A DNA stretch of 64,000 bases. Source: Mycolicibacterium phlei (lineage in GTDB: Bacteria; Actinomycetota; Actinomycetes; Mycobacteriales; Mycobacteriaceae). The position numbers and the translations under genes were made by a program. The notes under the pieces were generated by a model. The model was not told the origin of the DNA. It saw nothing but the letters and a program-made list of their open reading frames with translations, and made no database searches. Positions within the stretch are counted from its first letter, which is position 1. The number at the start of each line of letters is the position of its first letter. Shown here in pieces: positions 43,582 to 52,426 of the stretch. The stretch is taken from positions 62,001 through 126,000 of the forward strand of contig NZ_CP014475.1 of NCBI RefSeq assembly GCF_001583415.1, written 5' to 3'.

Positions 43582-44268
43582 GTGGCCGTCGAATCACCCG
43601 TCTCCCAACGGTTGACGGTGTTGAGCCTGCTGTTGCTGACGTTCGCGACCGGGCTGGTCGACGCGGTCAGCGTGCTGGTCCTCGGGCATGTGTTCGTCGC
43701 GAACATGACCGGCAACGTGATCTTTCTGGGGTTCTGGTTCGTCCCGCACTCCGGGGTCGACATGACGGCCGCGCTGGTGGCGTTCGTCGCCTTCGTCGGC
43801 GGCGCGATCCTGGGCGGGCGGTTGGCCCGTCACCTCGACCACGATGTGCGCACCTGGCTGGGCATCACCCTCGGCGCGGAGACCGTCGCGCTGCTGGCCC
43901 TGGCGATCCTGGGCGGCACCGGGGTGCTGGACTATCAGGACGACACGAAACTGCTGCTGATCGCCGGGCTGGCAGTGGTTTTCGGCGTGCAGAACGTCAC
44001 CGCCCGCCAGTTCGGGGTGCAGGAGCTGTCGACGACGGTGCTCACCTCGACCATCTCCGGACTGGGTTTCGACAGCCGGCTGGCCGGCGGCAGCGGGGAA
44101 CGCGAGAAGCTGCGCTACACCGTGGTGCTGACCATGTGCGGCGGCGCCGCCGTGGGGGCGACGATGACGCGGTTCACCGTGGCGCCGGTGATCGCGATCG
44201 CGGCCGGCTTCGTCGCCGCCGCGTGCGCGATCTTCTGGTTCGGCGGTCGTCGCCGGCACCGCGATTAG
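43582..44268 (+). CDS. YoaK/DUF1275-family membrane protein
   Basis: A 228-residue protein with six or so membrane segments and the DUF1275 motif GLVDAVSVLVLGHVFVANMTGNV. The function of the family is unknown. GTG 43582 lies 6 bases after the mce1 operon, with no terminator-like structure between, so read-through is possible. Followed after 9 bases by an SDR gene. Confidence 0.82.
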   Translation: MAVESPVSQRLTVLSLLLLTFATGLVDAVSVLVLGHVFVANMTGNVIFLGFWFVPHSGVDMTAALVAFVAFVGGAILGGRLARHLDHDVRTWLGITLGAETVALLALAILGGTGVLDYQDDTKLLLIAGLAVVFGVQNVTARQFGVQELSTTVLTSTISGLGFDSRLAGGSGEREKLRYTVVLTMCGGAAVGATMTRFTVAPVIAIAAGFVAAACAIFWFGGRRRHRD

Positions 44269-44277
44269 AGTTTCGCC

Positions 44278-45102
44278 ATGCCATCCGTACTCATCACCGG
44301 GGCGTCCCGCGGGATCGGACGCGCGGCCGCCGAGCACATGGCCGCGCGCGGCTGGGACGTCATCGCCGGGGTGCGCAGCGACCGCGACGCCGCCGAGGTC
44401 GGGGCCCTGCCCCGGGTGACGGCGGTGCGACTCGACGTGACCGACGACGACGCGGTCGCCGCGCTGCCCGCGGCGCTGCCGGAACGGCTGGACGCGGTGG
44501 TCAACAACGCCGGGATCGTCGTCGCCGGGCCGCTGGAGACCGTCAGCAGCGAACAGTTGCGCCGCCAGCTCGACGTCAACGTCACCGGTCAGCTCGCGGT
44601 GACCCGCGCGGTGCTGCCGAAGCTGCGCGCCTCGCGGGGCCGGATCGTGTTCATCTCCAGCGTCAACGGCAGGGTGTCGATGCCGATGATCGGCGCCTAT
44701 GCGGCCAGCAAGTTCGCGCTGGAGGCGGCCGCGGACGCGTTACGGATGGAGTTGCGGCCGTGGCGGATTCGGGTCAGCGTCATCGAGCCCGCGCAGACCG
44801 ACACCGATATGTGGCGCACCGCCGACACCATGGTCGCCGACGTCGAGGCGGCACTGTCCGCCGAGCACCGCGCCCTGTACGCCAAGCACATCACCGGGAT
44901 GAAGGCCGCGGTTCCGGTGGCGCAGCGGATGGCGGTGCCCACCGAGCAGGTGACCGCGGTCATCGAGAAGGCGTTGACCGCGCGCTGCCCGCGCGCCCGC
45001 TATCCCGTCGGCGCCGGGCCCGCGCTGCAGATGGCCGTGCTGACCAGGCTGCCCGCCGTCGTCCGCGACGTCATCCTGCGCAGGGTGTTCGGTCAGCCGT
45101 AG
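44278..45102 (+). CDS. Short-chain dehydrogenase/reductase
   Basis: A 274-residue classical SDR with TGASRGIG (residues 7-14), NNAG near 76, and the catalytic Ser128, Tyr141 and Lys145 (YAASK). The basic residue after the cofactor strand (GVRSDRD) suggests NADP(H). Substrate unknown. It is followed after 2 bases by the kinase gene, so the two are probably co-transcribed. Confidence 0.87.
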   Translation: MPSVLITGASRGIGRAAAEHMAARGWDVIAGVRSDRDAAEVGALPRVTAVRLDVTDDDAVAALPAALPERLDAVVNNAGIVVAGPLETVSSEQLRRQLDVNVTGQLAVTRAVLPKLRASRGRIVFISSVNGRVSMPMIGAYAASKFALEAAADALRMELRPWRIRVSVIEPAQTDTDMWRTADTMVADVEAALSAEHRALYAKHITGMKAAVPVAQRMAVPTEQVTAVIEKALTARCPRARYPVGAGPALQMAVLTRLPAVVRDVILRRVFGQP

Positions 45103-45104
45103 CG

Positions 45105-45866
45105 ATGGACGGGTTCGTCAAGCGCAACCCCGCCGCGCCAGCGGGCTTCTTCGCGTGCGAAGCCGCTGGGCTGCAATGGCTTTCGGCGGTCGACGACGGG
45201 GTGCCGTGCGCCCGCGTGCTCGGCTACGACCGGACCAGCCTGACCCTGGCGCGGTTGCGGACCGTCGCGCCCACCCGTGCGGCGGCCGCCGAGTTCGGGG
45301 CCCGGCTGGCCCGCACCCACGACGCCGGCGCGGCCGCGTTCGGCGCCGGCCCGGACGGCTGGGACGGACCGGGGTTCTTCGGGCCGCTGCACCACCCGCT
45401 GCCGATGTCGCTGACCGGACACGACCGCTGGGGCGTCTTCTACGCGCGGGAGCGGCTGCGGCCGATGGCGCGGCACGCACCGCTCGATCCGGACACCCGC
45501 GCGGCGGTCGAGGCGGTGGCGGCGCGCTGCGAGGCCGGCGACTTCGACGACGACGATCCACCGGCGCGGCTGCACGGCGACCTGTGGAGCGGCAACGTGA
45601 TGTGGACACCCGACGGGGTGGTGCTGATCGACCCCGCCGCGCACGGCGGCCACCGCGAGACCGATCTGGCGATGCTGGCGCTGTTCGGCTGCCCGCATCT
45701 GGACGCGATCCTCGACGCGTATCAGCAGGTCAGGCCGCTGCGCGCCGGCTGGCGCAACCGGGTCGGGCTGCACCAGCTCTACCCGCTGCTGGCCCACGTC
45801 GCGCTGTTCGGGTCGGGCTTTGCCGCCCAGGCGGCGGCCGCGGCGCGCAGCGCGCTGCGGGTGTGA
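45105..45866 (+). CDS. Fructosamine kinase-family protein
   Basis: A 253-residue kinase-fold protein. RLHGDLWSGNVMW is the fructosamine-3-kinase catalytic loop, with VVLIDPAAHGGHRETDLAM as the metal-binding motif; the C-terminus has the GWRNRVGLHQLYPLLAHV helix. Members phosphorylate ketosamines on glycated proteins to promote deglycation. The missing N-terminal glycine-rich loop is normal for small members. ATG 45105 is 2 bases after the SDR stop. Confidence 0.85.
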   Translation: MDGFVKRNPAAPAGFFACEAAGLQWLSAVDDGVPCARVLGYDRTSLTLARLRTVAPTRAAAAEFGARLARTHDAGAAAFGAGPDGWDGPGFFGPLHHPLPMSLTGHDRWGVFYARERLRPMARHAPLDPDTRAAVEAVAARCEAGDFDDDDPPARLHGDLWSGNVMWTPDGVVLIDPAAHGGHRETDLAMLALFGCPHLDAILDAYQQVRPLRAGWRNRVGLHQLYPLLAHVALFGSGFAAQAAAAARSALRV

Positions 45867-46013
45867 CCGGCCGGTTCTTTGCCTGGGGACCACGCTGTCG
45901 CCGCCACCGTGATCTTTGATAGTTCAGACAATTTGCGTGATCGGTGCCATACCGAAAAGGACGTGATGTTACGGTTCCGTCAAAAGGTTTTTGCCTGTGG
46001 AAAGGATTAGGAC

Positions 46014-48791
46014 GTGGCGGGACGGCACGTGAAGAAGCGCAGGCGCAACCAGCGCGTCACCACCATCGCCAAGAAGGCCACGCAGAAGGCGACGGCCATC
46101 GGGGCCGCGACCGCCACGGCCACCGTGCTGATCGGCGCCGCCCCGCCGCCGGACGACAAGGCCGCGGACTTCGAGCTGCGCACCTCCGACACCAACCTGC
46201 TGGCCGCGGTCAACCCGTGGCCTCGGCCCGACCAGTTCCCGGACATCACCGGCGGGCTGGGCACCATGGGCTACAACTTCACGCAGGATCTGCTGGAGTT
46301 CGTGTCGCGAGCCGTCGTCGAGAACCTCAACCTCGCCGCTCTCACCCAGGCGGCCGGTCTCGACCTCAACAGCGTGCTCGAGAGCCTGCTCGGCAATCCC
46401 GACTTCCTCGTTGACGGCGTCCTCGGCCCCGTCCTGGGCGCCGTGCCCATCGGGTTGGGGCCGATTCTCGTCGACGTCATCAGCCTGGTGCTCGGCGACG
46501 TGCTCGCGGAACTCGTCGTCGACACCGTTGTCGTTCCGGCCCTGAATCTGCTCGGGTTCACCGACGCCAACGGGGTCACCGACCTGTTGCGCATCCTGAA
46601 CCTGGTCGGGCTGGACCTCAGCGATCCTCTCAACCTGGCGAAGCTTGACATCCCGGGCCTGAACGTCATCACGGCCAGCCCGGTCTTCAGCGCGCTGAAG
46701 CTGCTGGGGGTGGACCTCGGCTGGGTCCCGTCGCTGCCGAACGCGGTCGCCAGGGACATCAACGGCACCGAGTACCTCGAGCTCGGCGTCGTCGGCCTGC
46801 TCGAACTGTTGACCGAGCGCCTGGCGAACTCCGGGCTGGATCCGCTGAATTTGATCAGCGGGCTCAATGACCTCATCGGTGATCTGCTGGGCCCGGTCCT
46901 GCCCGATCTCGTCCACCTCCGGGTGCCCGTGACGGTGGGCATCGGCATGGGCGCGTTCGCGATCGCGACCGGCTACGACCAGGTCCTCGCCGAACTGGCC
47001 AAGCAGCCCGGCGGCTCCAACTACTCGGGCACCGACCCGGTACTCGGCAGCATCACGATCCTGCCGATGCTGCTGGCGCTGAACCCGGCGCGGCCCAACG
47101 GCGGCCTGTTCTCCCGCTTCTACCCGCTGGCCAGCCTGCTCGGCATCAACACCGTCAACCCGGAGACCCAGGTGGAGAGCGACGGAGGACTTCCGTTGCT
47201 GCCGTTCGGACTCTCGCTCGGCGGGGCGAACCTGCTGCCGATCCTGCTCGACGTCGGCGTGCAGTACCACCCGCTGAACGACCTGGCGGCCTGGCCGAAC
47301 CCGTTCTCGCTGGCCAACAACCTGGCCGCGGCGCTGCTGCCGACCTACATCCTGCGCGGCCTGAGCCTTGAGGGCGTCACCGACGACCTGCTGGACCAGG
47401 TGACCGACGCGCTGGGCGGCGCTCTCGGCGGGAACAACCTGGCGCTCAACCTGTACCTGACGCTGGGGGCGCGCACCCAGCCGATCCTCGAGCCGCTGTA
47501 CCTGCTCTCCGACGTCATCAGCCTGATGACCTTCGGGGTGCTGGCGACCAACCCGATCGGCGGGCTGGCCAACGCGCTGGCCCCGGCGCTGCAGGCGCTG
47601 AACAACCTGGGCTACACCGACGTGGTCCGCAACCCCGACGGCACCTACACCCGCACGCTGGACGAGGCCGGCATTCCGACGCCGTTCTTCTCCTTCCCGT
47701 CGGGCATCAACCCGATCCAGGCGGCCGTCGACGTGATGAACCTGCTGGTCCGCGGGTTCTACAAGGAGTTCTTCAGCGGCAACCCGACCGGGCCGACGCC
47801 GAACGTGATCAGCAACCTCCTCCGGATCCTCAGCGGGGACATCCTCGGCGGTCTGCTCGGCGACGGTGTCGTCGGCGGCGGGGGTGGCCTGGGCAGCCTG
47901 CCGGGTCTCGGCGGTCTGCTGGGCGGCGGTCTGCTGGGCGGCATCACCGACGCCCTCAACGACGTCGTCGGCGGTCTGCTGGGCGGTCTGCTGGGCGGTG
48001 GACTGCTCGGCGGCGGCCTGATCGGCGGCGGGGCCACCGGCGGCATCGGCGGTGGCATCGGCAGCGGCGGCGGTCTGCTGGGCGGCGTCACCGATGCCCT
48101 CAACGACGTCGTCGGCGGTCTGCTGGGTGGCTTGTTCGGCGGTCTGTTCGGTGCGGCCCAGACGGCTTCGCCGCTGGCCCTGCGTACCGGCCTGTCCGAG
48201 GAGTCCGACGGCGACCTCAAGCTGTTCGCGGCCGACTTCACGGCCGGGGACGCCGACGCCCAGACCGGCGAGGGCGGCAAGCAGCCGTCCGCCGAAGAGG
48301 GCACCGGTGCCGGCACTGAGGAGGGCACCGAGAAGTCCGAGGAGCCGGAGGCCCCGAAGGAGGAGTCGGGCAAGGCGGGCTCTGACGAAGAGGGCGCTGA
48401 GGCCGAGCCGGCTGAGAACGACATCGACGAGACCGACGTCGAGAAGGACGTCAAGAAGGATCTCGACAAGGACCTCGAGAAGGACGTCGAGAAGGACGTC
48501 GAGAAGGATCTCGACAAGGACCTGGAGAAGGATCTCGACAAGGACCTGGAGAAGGACCTCGAGAAGGATCTCGAGAAGGACGTCAAGGACGCCGATAAGG
48601 ATGACGCCGACGGCGAGACCAAGTCGGGGCCCAAGCACGCCAAGGCGGACAACGACGACGCGCCCGCGCCGGTCACGAAGTTCTCGCCGCGGCACGCTAA
48701 GGCGGGTAACGACGCCGGTGCCAAGTCCGGTGCTTCCACCAATGACGGTGGCGCCGGCAGTGACAACGAATCCGGCAGCGCCGCTGCGTAA
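46014..48791 (+). CDS. Large exported-type protein: PE-PPE-like region, glycine-rich segment and tetrapeptide-repeat tail
   Basis: The 925-residue product starts at GTG behind AAAGGA. Residues 1-50 are basic then Ala/Thr-rich, like an atypical signal sequence ending near APPPDD. Residues ~60-600 resemble the PE-PPE hydrolase region: NPARPNGGLFSRFYPL (about 357) and YHPLNDLAAWPNP (about 418). The expected nucleophile motif GxSxS reads GIGMG (about 309), so the catalytic serine seems absent. Residues ~619-712 are Gly/Leu-rich. Residues 735-800 are acidic. Residues ~808-866 hold about twelve D[LV]xK tetrapeptides (DLEK, DVEK, DLDK), predicted as one very long charged helix. I recognise no named homologue. 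Confidence 0.75.
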   Translation: MAGRHVKKRRRNQRVTTIAKKATQKATAIGAATATATVLIGAAPPPDDKAADFELRTSDTNLLAAVNPWPRPDQFPDITGGLGTMGYNFTQDLLEFVSRAVVENLNLAALTQAAGLDLNSVLESLLGNPDFLVDGVLGPVLGAVPIGLGPILVDVISLVLGDVLAELVVDTVVVPALNLLGFTDANGVTDLLRILNLVGLDLSDPLNLAKLDIPGLNVITASPVFSALKLLGVDLGWVPSLPNAVARDINGTEYLELGVVGLLELLTERLANSGLDPLNLISGLNDLIGDLLGPVLPDLVHLRVPVTVGIGMGAFAIATGYDQVLAELAKQPGGSNYSGTDPVLGSITILPMLLALNPARPNGGLFSRFYPLASLLGINTVNPETQVESDGGLPLLPFGLSLGGANLLPILLDVGVQYHPLNDLAAWPNPFSLANNLAAALLPTYILRGLSLEGVTDDLLDQVTDALGGALGGNNLALNLYLTLGARTQPILEPLYLLSDVISLMTFGVLATNPIGGLANALAPALQALNNLGYTDVVRNPDGTYTRTLDEAGIPTPFFSFPSGINPIQAAVDVMNLLVRGFYKEFFSGNPTGPTPNVISNLLRILSGDILGGLLGDGVVGGGGGLGSLPGLGGLLGGGLLGGITDALNDVVGGLLGGLLGGGLLGGGLIGGGATGGIGGGIGSGGGLLGGVTDALNDVVGGLLGGLFGGLFGAAQTASPLALRTGLSEESDGDLKLFAADFTAGDADAQTGEGGKQPSAEEGTGAGTEEGTEKSEEPEAPKEESGKAGSDEEGAEAEPAENDIDETDVEKDVKKDLDKDLEKDVEKDVEKDLDKDLEKDLDKDLEKDLEKDLEKDVKDADKDDADGETKSGPKHAKADNDDAPAPVTKFSPRHAKAGNDAGAKSGASTNDGGAGSDNESGSAAA

Positions 48792-48817
48792 TTCGGCTGA
48801 AGGGCGGGCCCGGCTGG

Positions 48818-49900
48818 CTAGTTGAAGGCCAGCCAGCTGGGCAGCGCGCGCTCCCGCGAGTCGCACAGCACCTGACGGGTGTCGCACGATCCGCGGGGCA
48901 CCCCCGCGCCTGCCCACATGCCGCCGGTGTCGCGGCGCAGCACAATCGCCGACGAGCCGCCGCCGTCGAGCAGGATCGCGGTGTCGCTGCCCAGGCCGCG
49001 GAACAGGTCCTGGATCTGGTCGGGGGTGTAGCTGCCGCCCTGGAAGACGTACATCTCGTCCTTGTCGCGGGAGTACGCCAGCGCGGTGCGCGCCGCGCTC
49101 GGGCCGCCGTCGTTGAGCTGGCCCGTGTCGCCCGGTGCGAGCAGACCCAGGCCGGCCACCGCGACGAACCGCACGCCCTTGTTCACCAGGTCGTTGATCA
49201 CCGGGGACGCCGCGTCGTAGTCGGTCTTGCTCTTCGGCGACACCACATACGGGGCTCCGCCGACCGGCAGGATCATCGTCGACAGCGCGGTCCAGTGCTC
49301 GTCGCCGCCGGACAGCGCCTGCTTGCCCGCGTAGGCGATCTTGCCCGTCACCGGCACGTTGGCCTTGCCCTGGCCGCGGGTGTTGTCGACGTAGGTGCCC
49401 AGCGGGGAGCTGCACCCGGTCGTCTTCCAGGACCCGCCCTTCTGCCCGCGCACGTCGAAGAAGTTGGCGTTGATCGCGATCGTCGGGGCGCCGAGTGCCT
49501 GCCAGGCCTGCAGCGGGGTGTACACCTCGGCGGACTGCATCAGTCCCTCCGAGGTGCGGGCCCGCGGATCACGTTCGCAGCGGGCCTGAAAACCCCTGTG
49601 CGAGTCCACAAGCAGCCGCGGTGCCAGCCGGGTGGAGGCCGCCTTGATGATCATCAGCCGTCCGCCGCTGGTCATCTCGTACCAGTTGCCCGCGGCGTTG
49701 AGCATCGGCGCGGGGTAACCGCTGCCGAAGTTGTAGACAAGGTAGGACCCGCGGGTGGTGGCGATCGCGGTGGCGAGCTGCTCGCGGGCGCTGGCCGCTT
49801 TCGACACGGCCGCCCCGGAGGTCATCGACGCCGCGGCGCACATCAGCACAGCCGCGGCCGATGCCGCGAACCGCCGGATGTTTGCGGTTGTCGATGCCAC
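48818..49900 (-). CDS. Secreted phosphodiester glycosidase (NAGPA) family protein
   Basis: A 360-residue protein with a signal peptide (cleavage near residue 35, ASMTSGAAVSKAAS region) and the NAGPA/phosphodiester-alpha-N-acetylglucosaminidase domain: INANFFDV, RTALAYSRD and the signature ILLDGGGSSAIVLR. The C-terminus holds a Cys pair (GSCDTRQVLCDS). The family cleaves sugar-phosphate diesters, suggesting a role in cell-wall or extracellular polysaccharide turnover. ATG 49900 is the only start giving a signal peptide. It is convergent with the large exported protein. Confidence 0.83.
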   Translation of the reverse strand: MASTTANIRRFAASAAAVLMCAAASMTSGAAVSKAASAREQLATAIATTRGSYLVYNFGSGYPAPMLNAAGNWYEMTSGGRLMIIKAASTRLAPRLLVDSHRGFQARCERDPRARTSEGLMQSAEVYTPLQAWQALGAPTIAINANFFDVRGQKGGSWKTTGCSSPLGTYVDNTRGQGKANVPVTGKIAYAGKQALSGGDEHWTALSTMILPVGGAPYVVSPKSKTDYDAASPVINDLVNKGVRFVAVAGLGLLAPGDTGQLNDGGPSAARTALAYSRDKDEMYVFQGGSYTPDQIQDLFRGLGSDTAILLDGGGSSAIVLRRDTGGMWAGAGVPRGSCDTRQVLCDSRERALPSWLAFN

Positions 49901-50070
49901 GCTCGTTCCTCCCGGTGCGCCGATGAGACAGAAGCACCATCAATCACACCTTGAACACTGTCAACTTGCGTCACAGAGCGATCACGATTCAATTTCGACC
50001 GCTCAACGTGGCGTGGATCTACCGTTAACGGGTAACCCCGCAGCGACGGACAACAGACAGAGGAGCAGAA

Positions 50071-50352
50071 ATGATCGGAACCATCCTCAGCGCGCTCGTC
50101 GTAGGTCTGATCGTCGGTGCGCTGGCGCGCCTGATCATGCCGGGCAAGCAGAACATCGGCGTGCTCATGACGATCGTCCTGGGCGCGCTCGGCTCGCTCA
50201 TCGGCAGCTGGCTGATCTACCAGTTCGGCTACTCGAACTCCAACGGAGGCTTCGAGATCATTCCGTTCCTGGTGGGCATCGTGGTGGCGATCGTGCTGAT
50301 CGCGATCTACATCGCCGTCACCGGCAAGAAGACGGGCACCCCCACCCGCTGA
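50071..50352 (+). CDS. GlsB/YeaQ/YmgE-family small membrane protein
   Basis: A 93-residue protein with three glycine-rich membrane helices (LVVGLIVGALARLIMPG, VLGALGSLIGSWLIY and a C-terminal one), the transglycosylase-associated / stress-response family. AGAGGAG precedes the ATG. A CCGTTAACGG palindrome at 50022-50031 lies 40 bases before the start. The function is unknown. Confidence 0.85.
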   Translation: MIGTILSALVVGLIVGALARLIMPGKQNIGVLMTIVLGALGSLIGSWLIYQFGYSNSNGGFEIIPFLVGIVVAIVLIAIYIAVTGKKTGTPTR

Positions 50353-50356
50353 CCGG

Positions 50357-51670
50357 TCAGCGGCCCGGTGGGGCCAGCCGGTACACCGCGTCGGCGTAGT
50401 CGTCGGTGACGTAGACCGCGCCGTCGGGCCCGACCACCGCGGCCACCGGCCGGCCCCACCGCGAGCCGTCCTCGGCCTGGAACCCGCCGACGAGCGTCCG
50501 CCCGTCGGCGAGTTCGCCGTTGTGCCAAGGGAAGAACACCACCTCCGGCGCGCGTGGCGGCTGCCGGTTCCACGACCCGTGCACGCCGACGAGCGCACCG
50601 GTGCGGTACGGCTCGGGCAGCACGCCGTCGGTGAAGCTCATCCCCAGCGGGGCCGAGTGGGCGCCGAGGCTCTGCTCGATCGGCGGCAGTGCCGCACAGT
50701 CCATCTCGGCGCCGTCGGGGTTGGTCTGCACATCGCGCACCAACGCCAGGTTCGCCGGACCCTGCTCGGACAGCTCCGGATTGCAGTAGGGCCAGCCCAG
50801 TTCGCGTCCGGGCGTCAGGCGGGCCACCGACTCCGGTGGATGGTCGTTGACGTATTCGGGGTACACCTCGCCGGTCTGCGGGTCGGCGATGTTGTCCCGG
50901 TTGTTCACCGCCGTCCACAGCGACCCGTCGGGGGCGAACGCCAGTCCGGTCCCGTTGCGCACGCCGGTCGCGAACGGCTCCGCCGGCCCGCCACCGGGCG
51001 GAATCCGCATGATCGTGGCGCGCGGCGGGGTGGCGTCGCGGTCGGCCGCCGAGATGTTGCCGGTCGAGCCGATCGAGAAGTAGACCGCGCCGTCGGGTCC
51101 GACCGCCACCGACTTCAGCGCATGCGCGTAGGCGCCCCGCAGGTCCGGGCTCTTCGCGTCGGGCAGGCCCGCGGCCAGTGTGCGCCGATTGGTCGCGGTG
51201 CCGTCCGCGTAGTCGTAGGCGTCGATCTGGTCGCTCTCGGCGACGTAGAGGGTGTCGCCGACGAACACCAGGCCGTGGGGCTGGTCGAGCCCGTCGAGCA
51301 GGGTGCTCTGCCGCGGCACCGGGTCGTCGGGCTGCAGTCGCAGCACGGCGCCGGTGCTCGGCTGGGAGACCAGCAGTGTGCCGTCGGGCGCCCACGCGGC
51401 CAGTCGCGCCCGCGGCACCCGTGCCCACACCGAGATCGTCCAGTCCGGCGGGATCAGGGCCTCGCGGGGCGTGTCGAACGGCTCCCGGGCCAGCTCGGCG
51501 GGGACCTGCACCGGGGTGGACACCAGGGACGCCGCCTGCGGCGATGCCGACGACGACGGGCCCGGTGGCGCGGTGTCAGGCGGGGTGGGGCCGGGGGCGG
51601 ACGAACAGGCGGCCAGCGCGGCCGCCAGCGTGCACACGCCGATCCGCTTACACCTCAGCCAGACTCGCAT
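50357..51670 (-). CDS. Glucose/sorbosone dehydrogenase-like lipoprotein
   Basis: A 437-residue lipoprotein with lipobox LAAC and acylated Cys22, a Ser/Pro-rich linker and a six-bladed propeller of the soluble glucose / L-sorbosone dehydrogenase family: SQPSTGAVLRL, DQPHGLVF, VYFSIGSTGN, GWPYCNPE and GVHGSWNR. Many members use PQQ. It should oxidise an aldose on the outer side of the membrane. ATG 51670 overlaps the pirin gene by 23 bases, which suggests co-transcription. Confidence 0.83.
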   Translation of the reverse strand: MRVWLRCKRIGVCTLAAALAACSSAPGPTPPDTAPPGPSSSASPQAASLVSTPVQVPAELAREPFDTPREALIPPDWTISVWARVPRARLAAWAPDGTLLVSQPSTGAVLRLQPDDPVPRQSTLLDGLDQPHGLVFVGDTLYVAESDQIDAYDYADGTATNRRTLAAGLPDAKSPDLRGAYAHALKSVAVGPDGAVYFSIGSTGNISAADRDATPPRATIMRIPPGGGPAEPFATGVRNGTGLAFAPDGSLWTAVNNRDNIADPQTGEVYPEYVNDHPPESVARLTPGRELGWPYCNPELSEQGPANLALVRDVQTNPDGAEMDCAALPPIEQSLGAHSAPLGMSFTDGVLPEPYRTGALVGVHGSWNRQPPRAPEVVFFPWHNGELADGRTLVGGFQAEDGSRWGRPVAAVVGPDGAVYVTDDYADAVYRLAPPGR

Positions 51671-52409
51671 GCATCTCCCACACCAGGATCTCGGCGGCCG
51701 AGGTGGCGGTAACCCGCTGGCCGCCGGTGGCGGTGAAGCGCACAGCGTCGCCCTCCCGCAGCGGTCCGGCGTCCTCGAGGGTGACCTCGCCGCGGGCGAC
51801 AAACAGGTGCAGGTACCGCGCGTGCGGCAGCTCGACGCTGTCGCCGGGCTGCAGGCGGGCGCCGTGCAGGGCGGCGTGCCGGTTGCGGATCACGATGGCG
51901 GTCTGGTCGCGGTGGGCGGGCATCCCGCTGGCGATGGTGACCAGGCCGCCGCGCAGCAGCTCGTCGTCGATCTCGAGCTGCTGATAGCCGGGGTCGATCC
52001 CGCTCTCGTCGGGCGCCACCCACATCTGGATGAAATGCACCGGCTCGCTGTGGGACTGCTCGCCGGTCAAGGTCCAGGAGTCGTTCTTCTCCGAGTGCAG
52101 GATGCCGCGGCCGGCCGACATGCGTTGCGCCAGACCGGGATAGATCACCCCGGAGTGGCCGGTGGAGTCCTGGTGCACCAGCGAGCCCCGCAGCACCCAG
52201 GTGACGATCTCCATGTCCCGGTGCGGGTGGGTGTCGAACCCGGTGCCCGCCTTGACGATGTCGTCGTTGTTGACCAGCAGCAGCCCGTGGTGGGTGTTGG
52301 TCGGGTCGTAGTGGTCGTTGAACGAGAACGAGTGCTTGGAGTCCAGCCAGGAGATCGTCGTCCTGGCGCGGTCGGCGGCCCGCCGGATGTCGACGGTCGG
52401 GACGGTCAT
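51648..52409 (-). CDS. Pirin-family bicupin protein (Rv0181c-like)
   Basis: A 253-residue pirin-like protein. The N-terminal cupin has the metal-binding set FDTHPHRDMEIVTWVL and MSAGRGILHSE (two His, His and Glu). Bacterial pirins act as quercetin 2,3-dioxygenase-like enzymes or as regulators of metabolic enzymes; the role here is unknown. It starts 17 bases after the sigG stop and overlaps the dehydrogenase lipoprotein. Confidence 0.88.
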   Translation of the reverse strand: MTVPTVDIRRAADRARTTISWLDSKHSFSFNDHYDPTNTHHGLLLVNNDDIVKAGTGFDTHPHRDMEIVTWVLRGSLVHQDSTGHSGVIYPGLAQRMSAGRGILHSEKNDSWTLTGEQSHSEPVHFIQMWVAPDESGIDPGYQQLEIDDELLRGGLVTIASGMPAHRDQTAIVIRNRHAALHGARLQPGDSVELPHARYLHLFVARGEVTLEDAGPLREGDAVRFTATGGQRVTATSAAEILVWEMHASLAEV

Positions 52410-52426
52410 CGGGTACCTCGCTCGGG

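Noticed and set aside
42813..45866. A 1017-codon plus-strand frame that ends in the fructosamine kinase sequence
   Set aside because: The first ~760 codons are a shifted frame across three other genes. Only the end from 45105 has family motifs.
47870..48150. Glycine-rich segment considered as a PE_PGRS-type domain
   Set aside because: It lacks an N-terminal PE domain and GGAGG-type repeats; it is Gly/Leu with few alanines and belongs to another architecture.
45969..49415. A 1148-codon frame on the minus strand opposite the large exported protein
   Set aside because: It is the antisense of a real gene with a ribosome-binding site and crosses the real glycosidase gene. Its composition mirrors the third-position GC of the sense gene.
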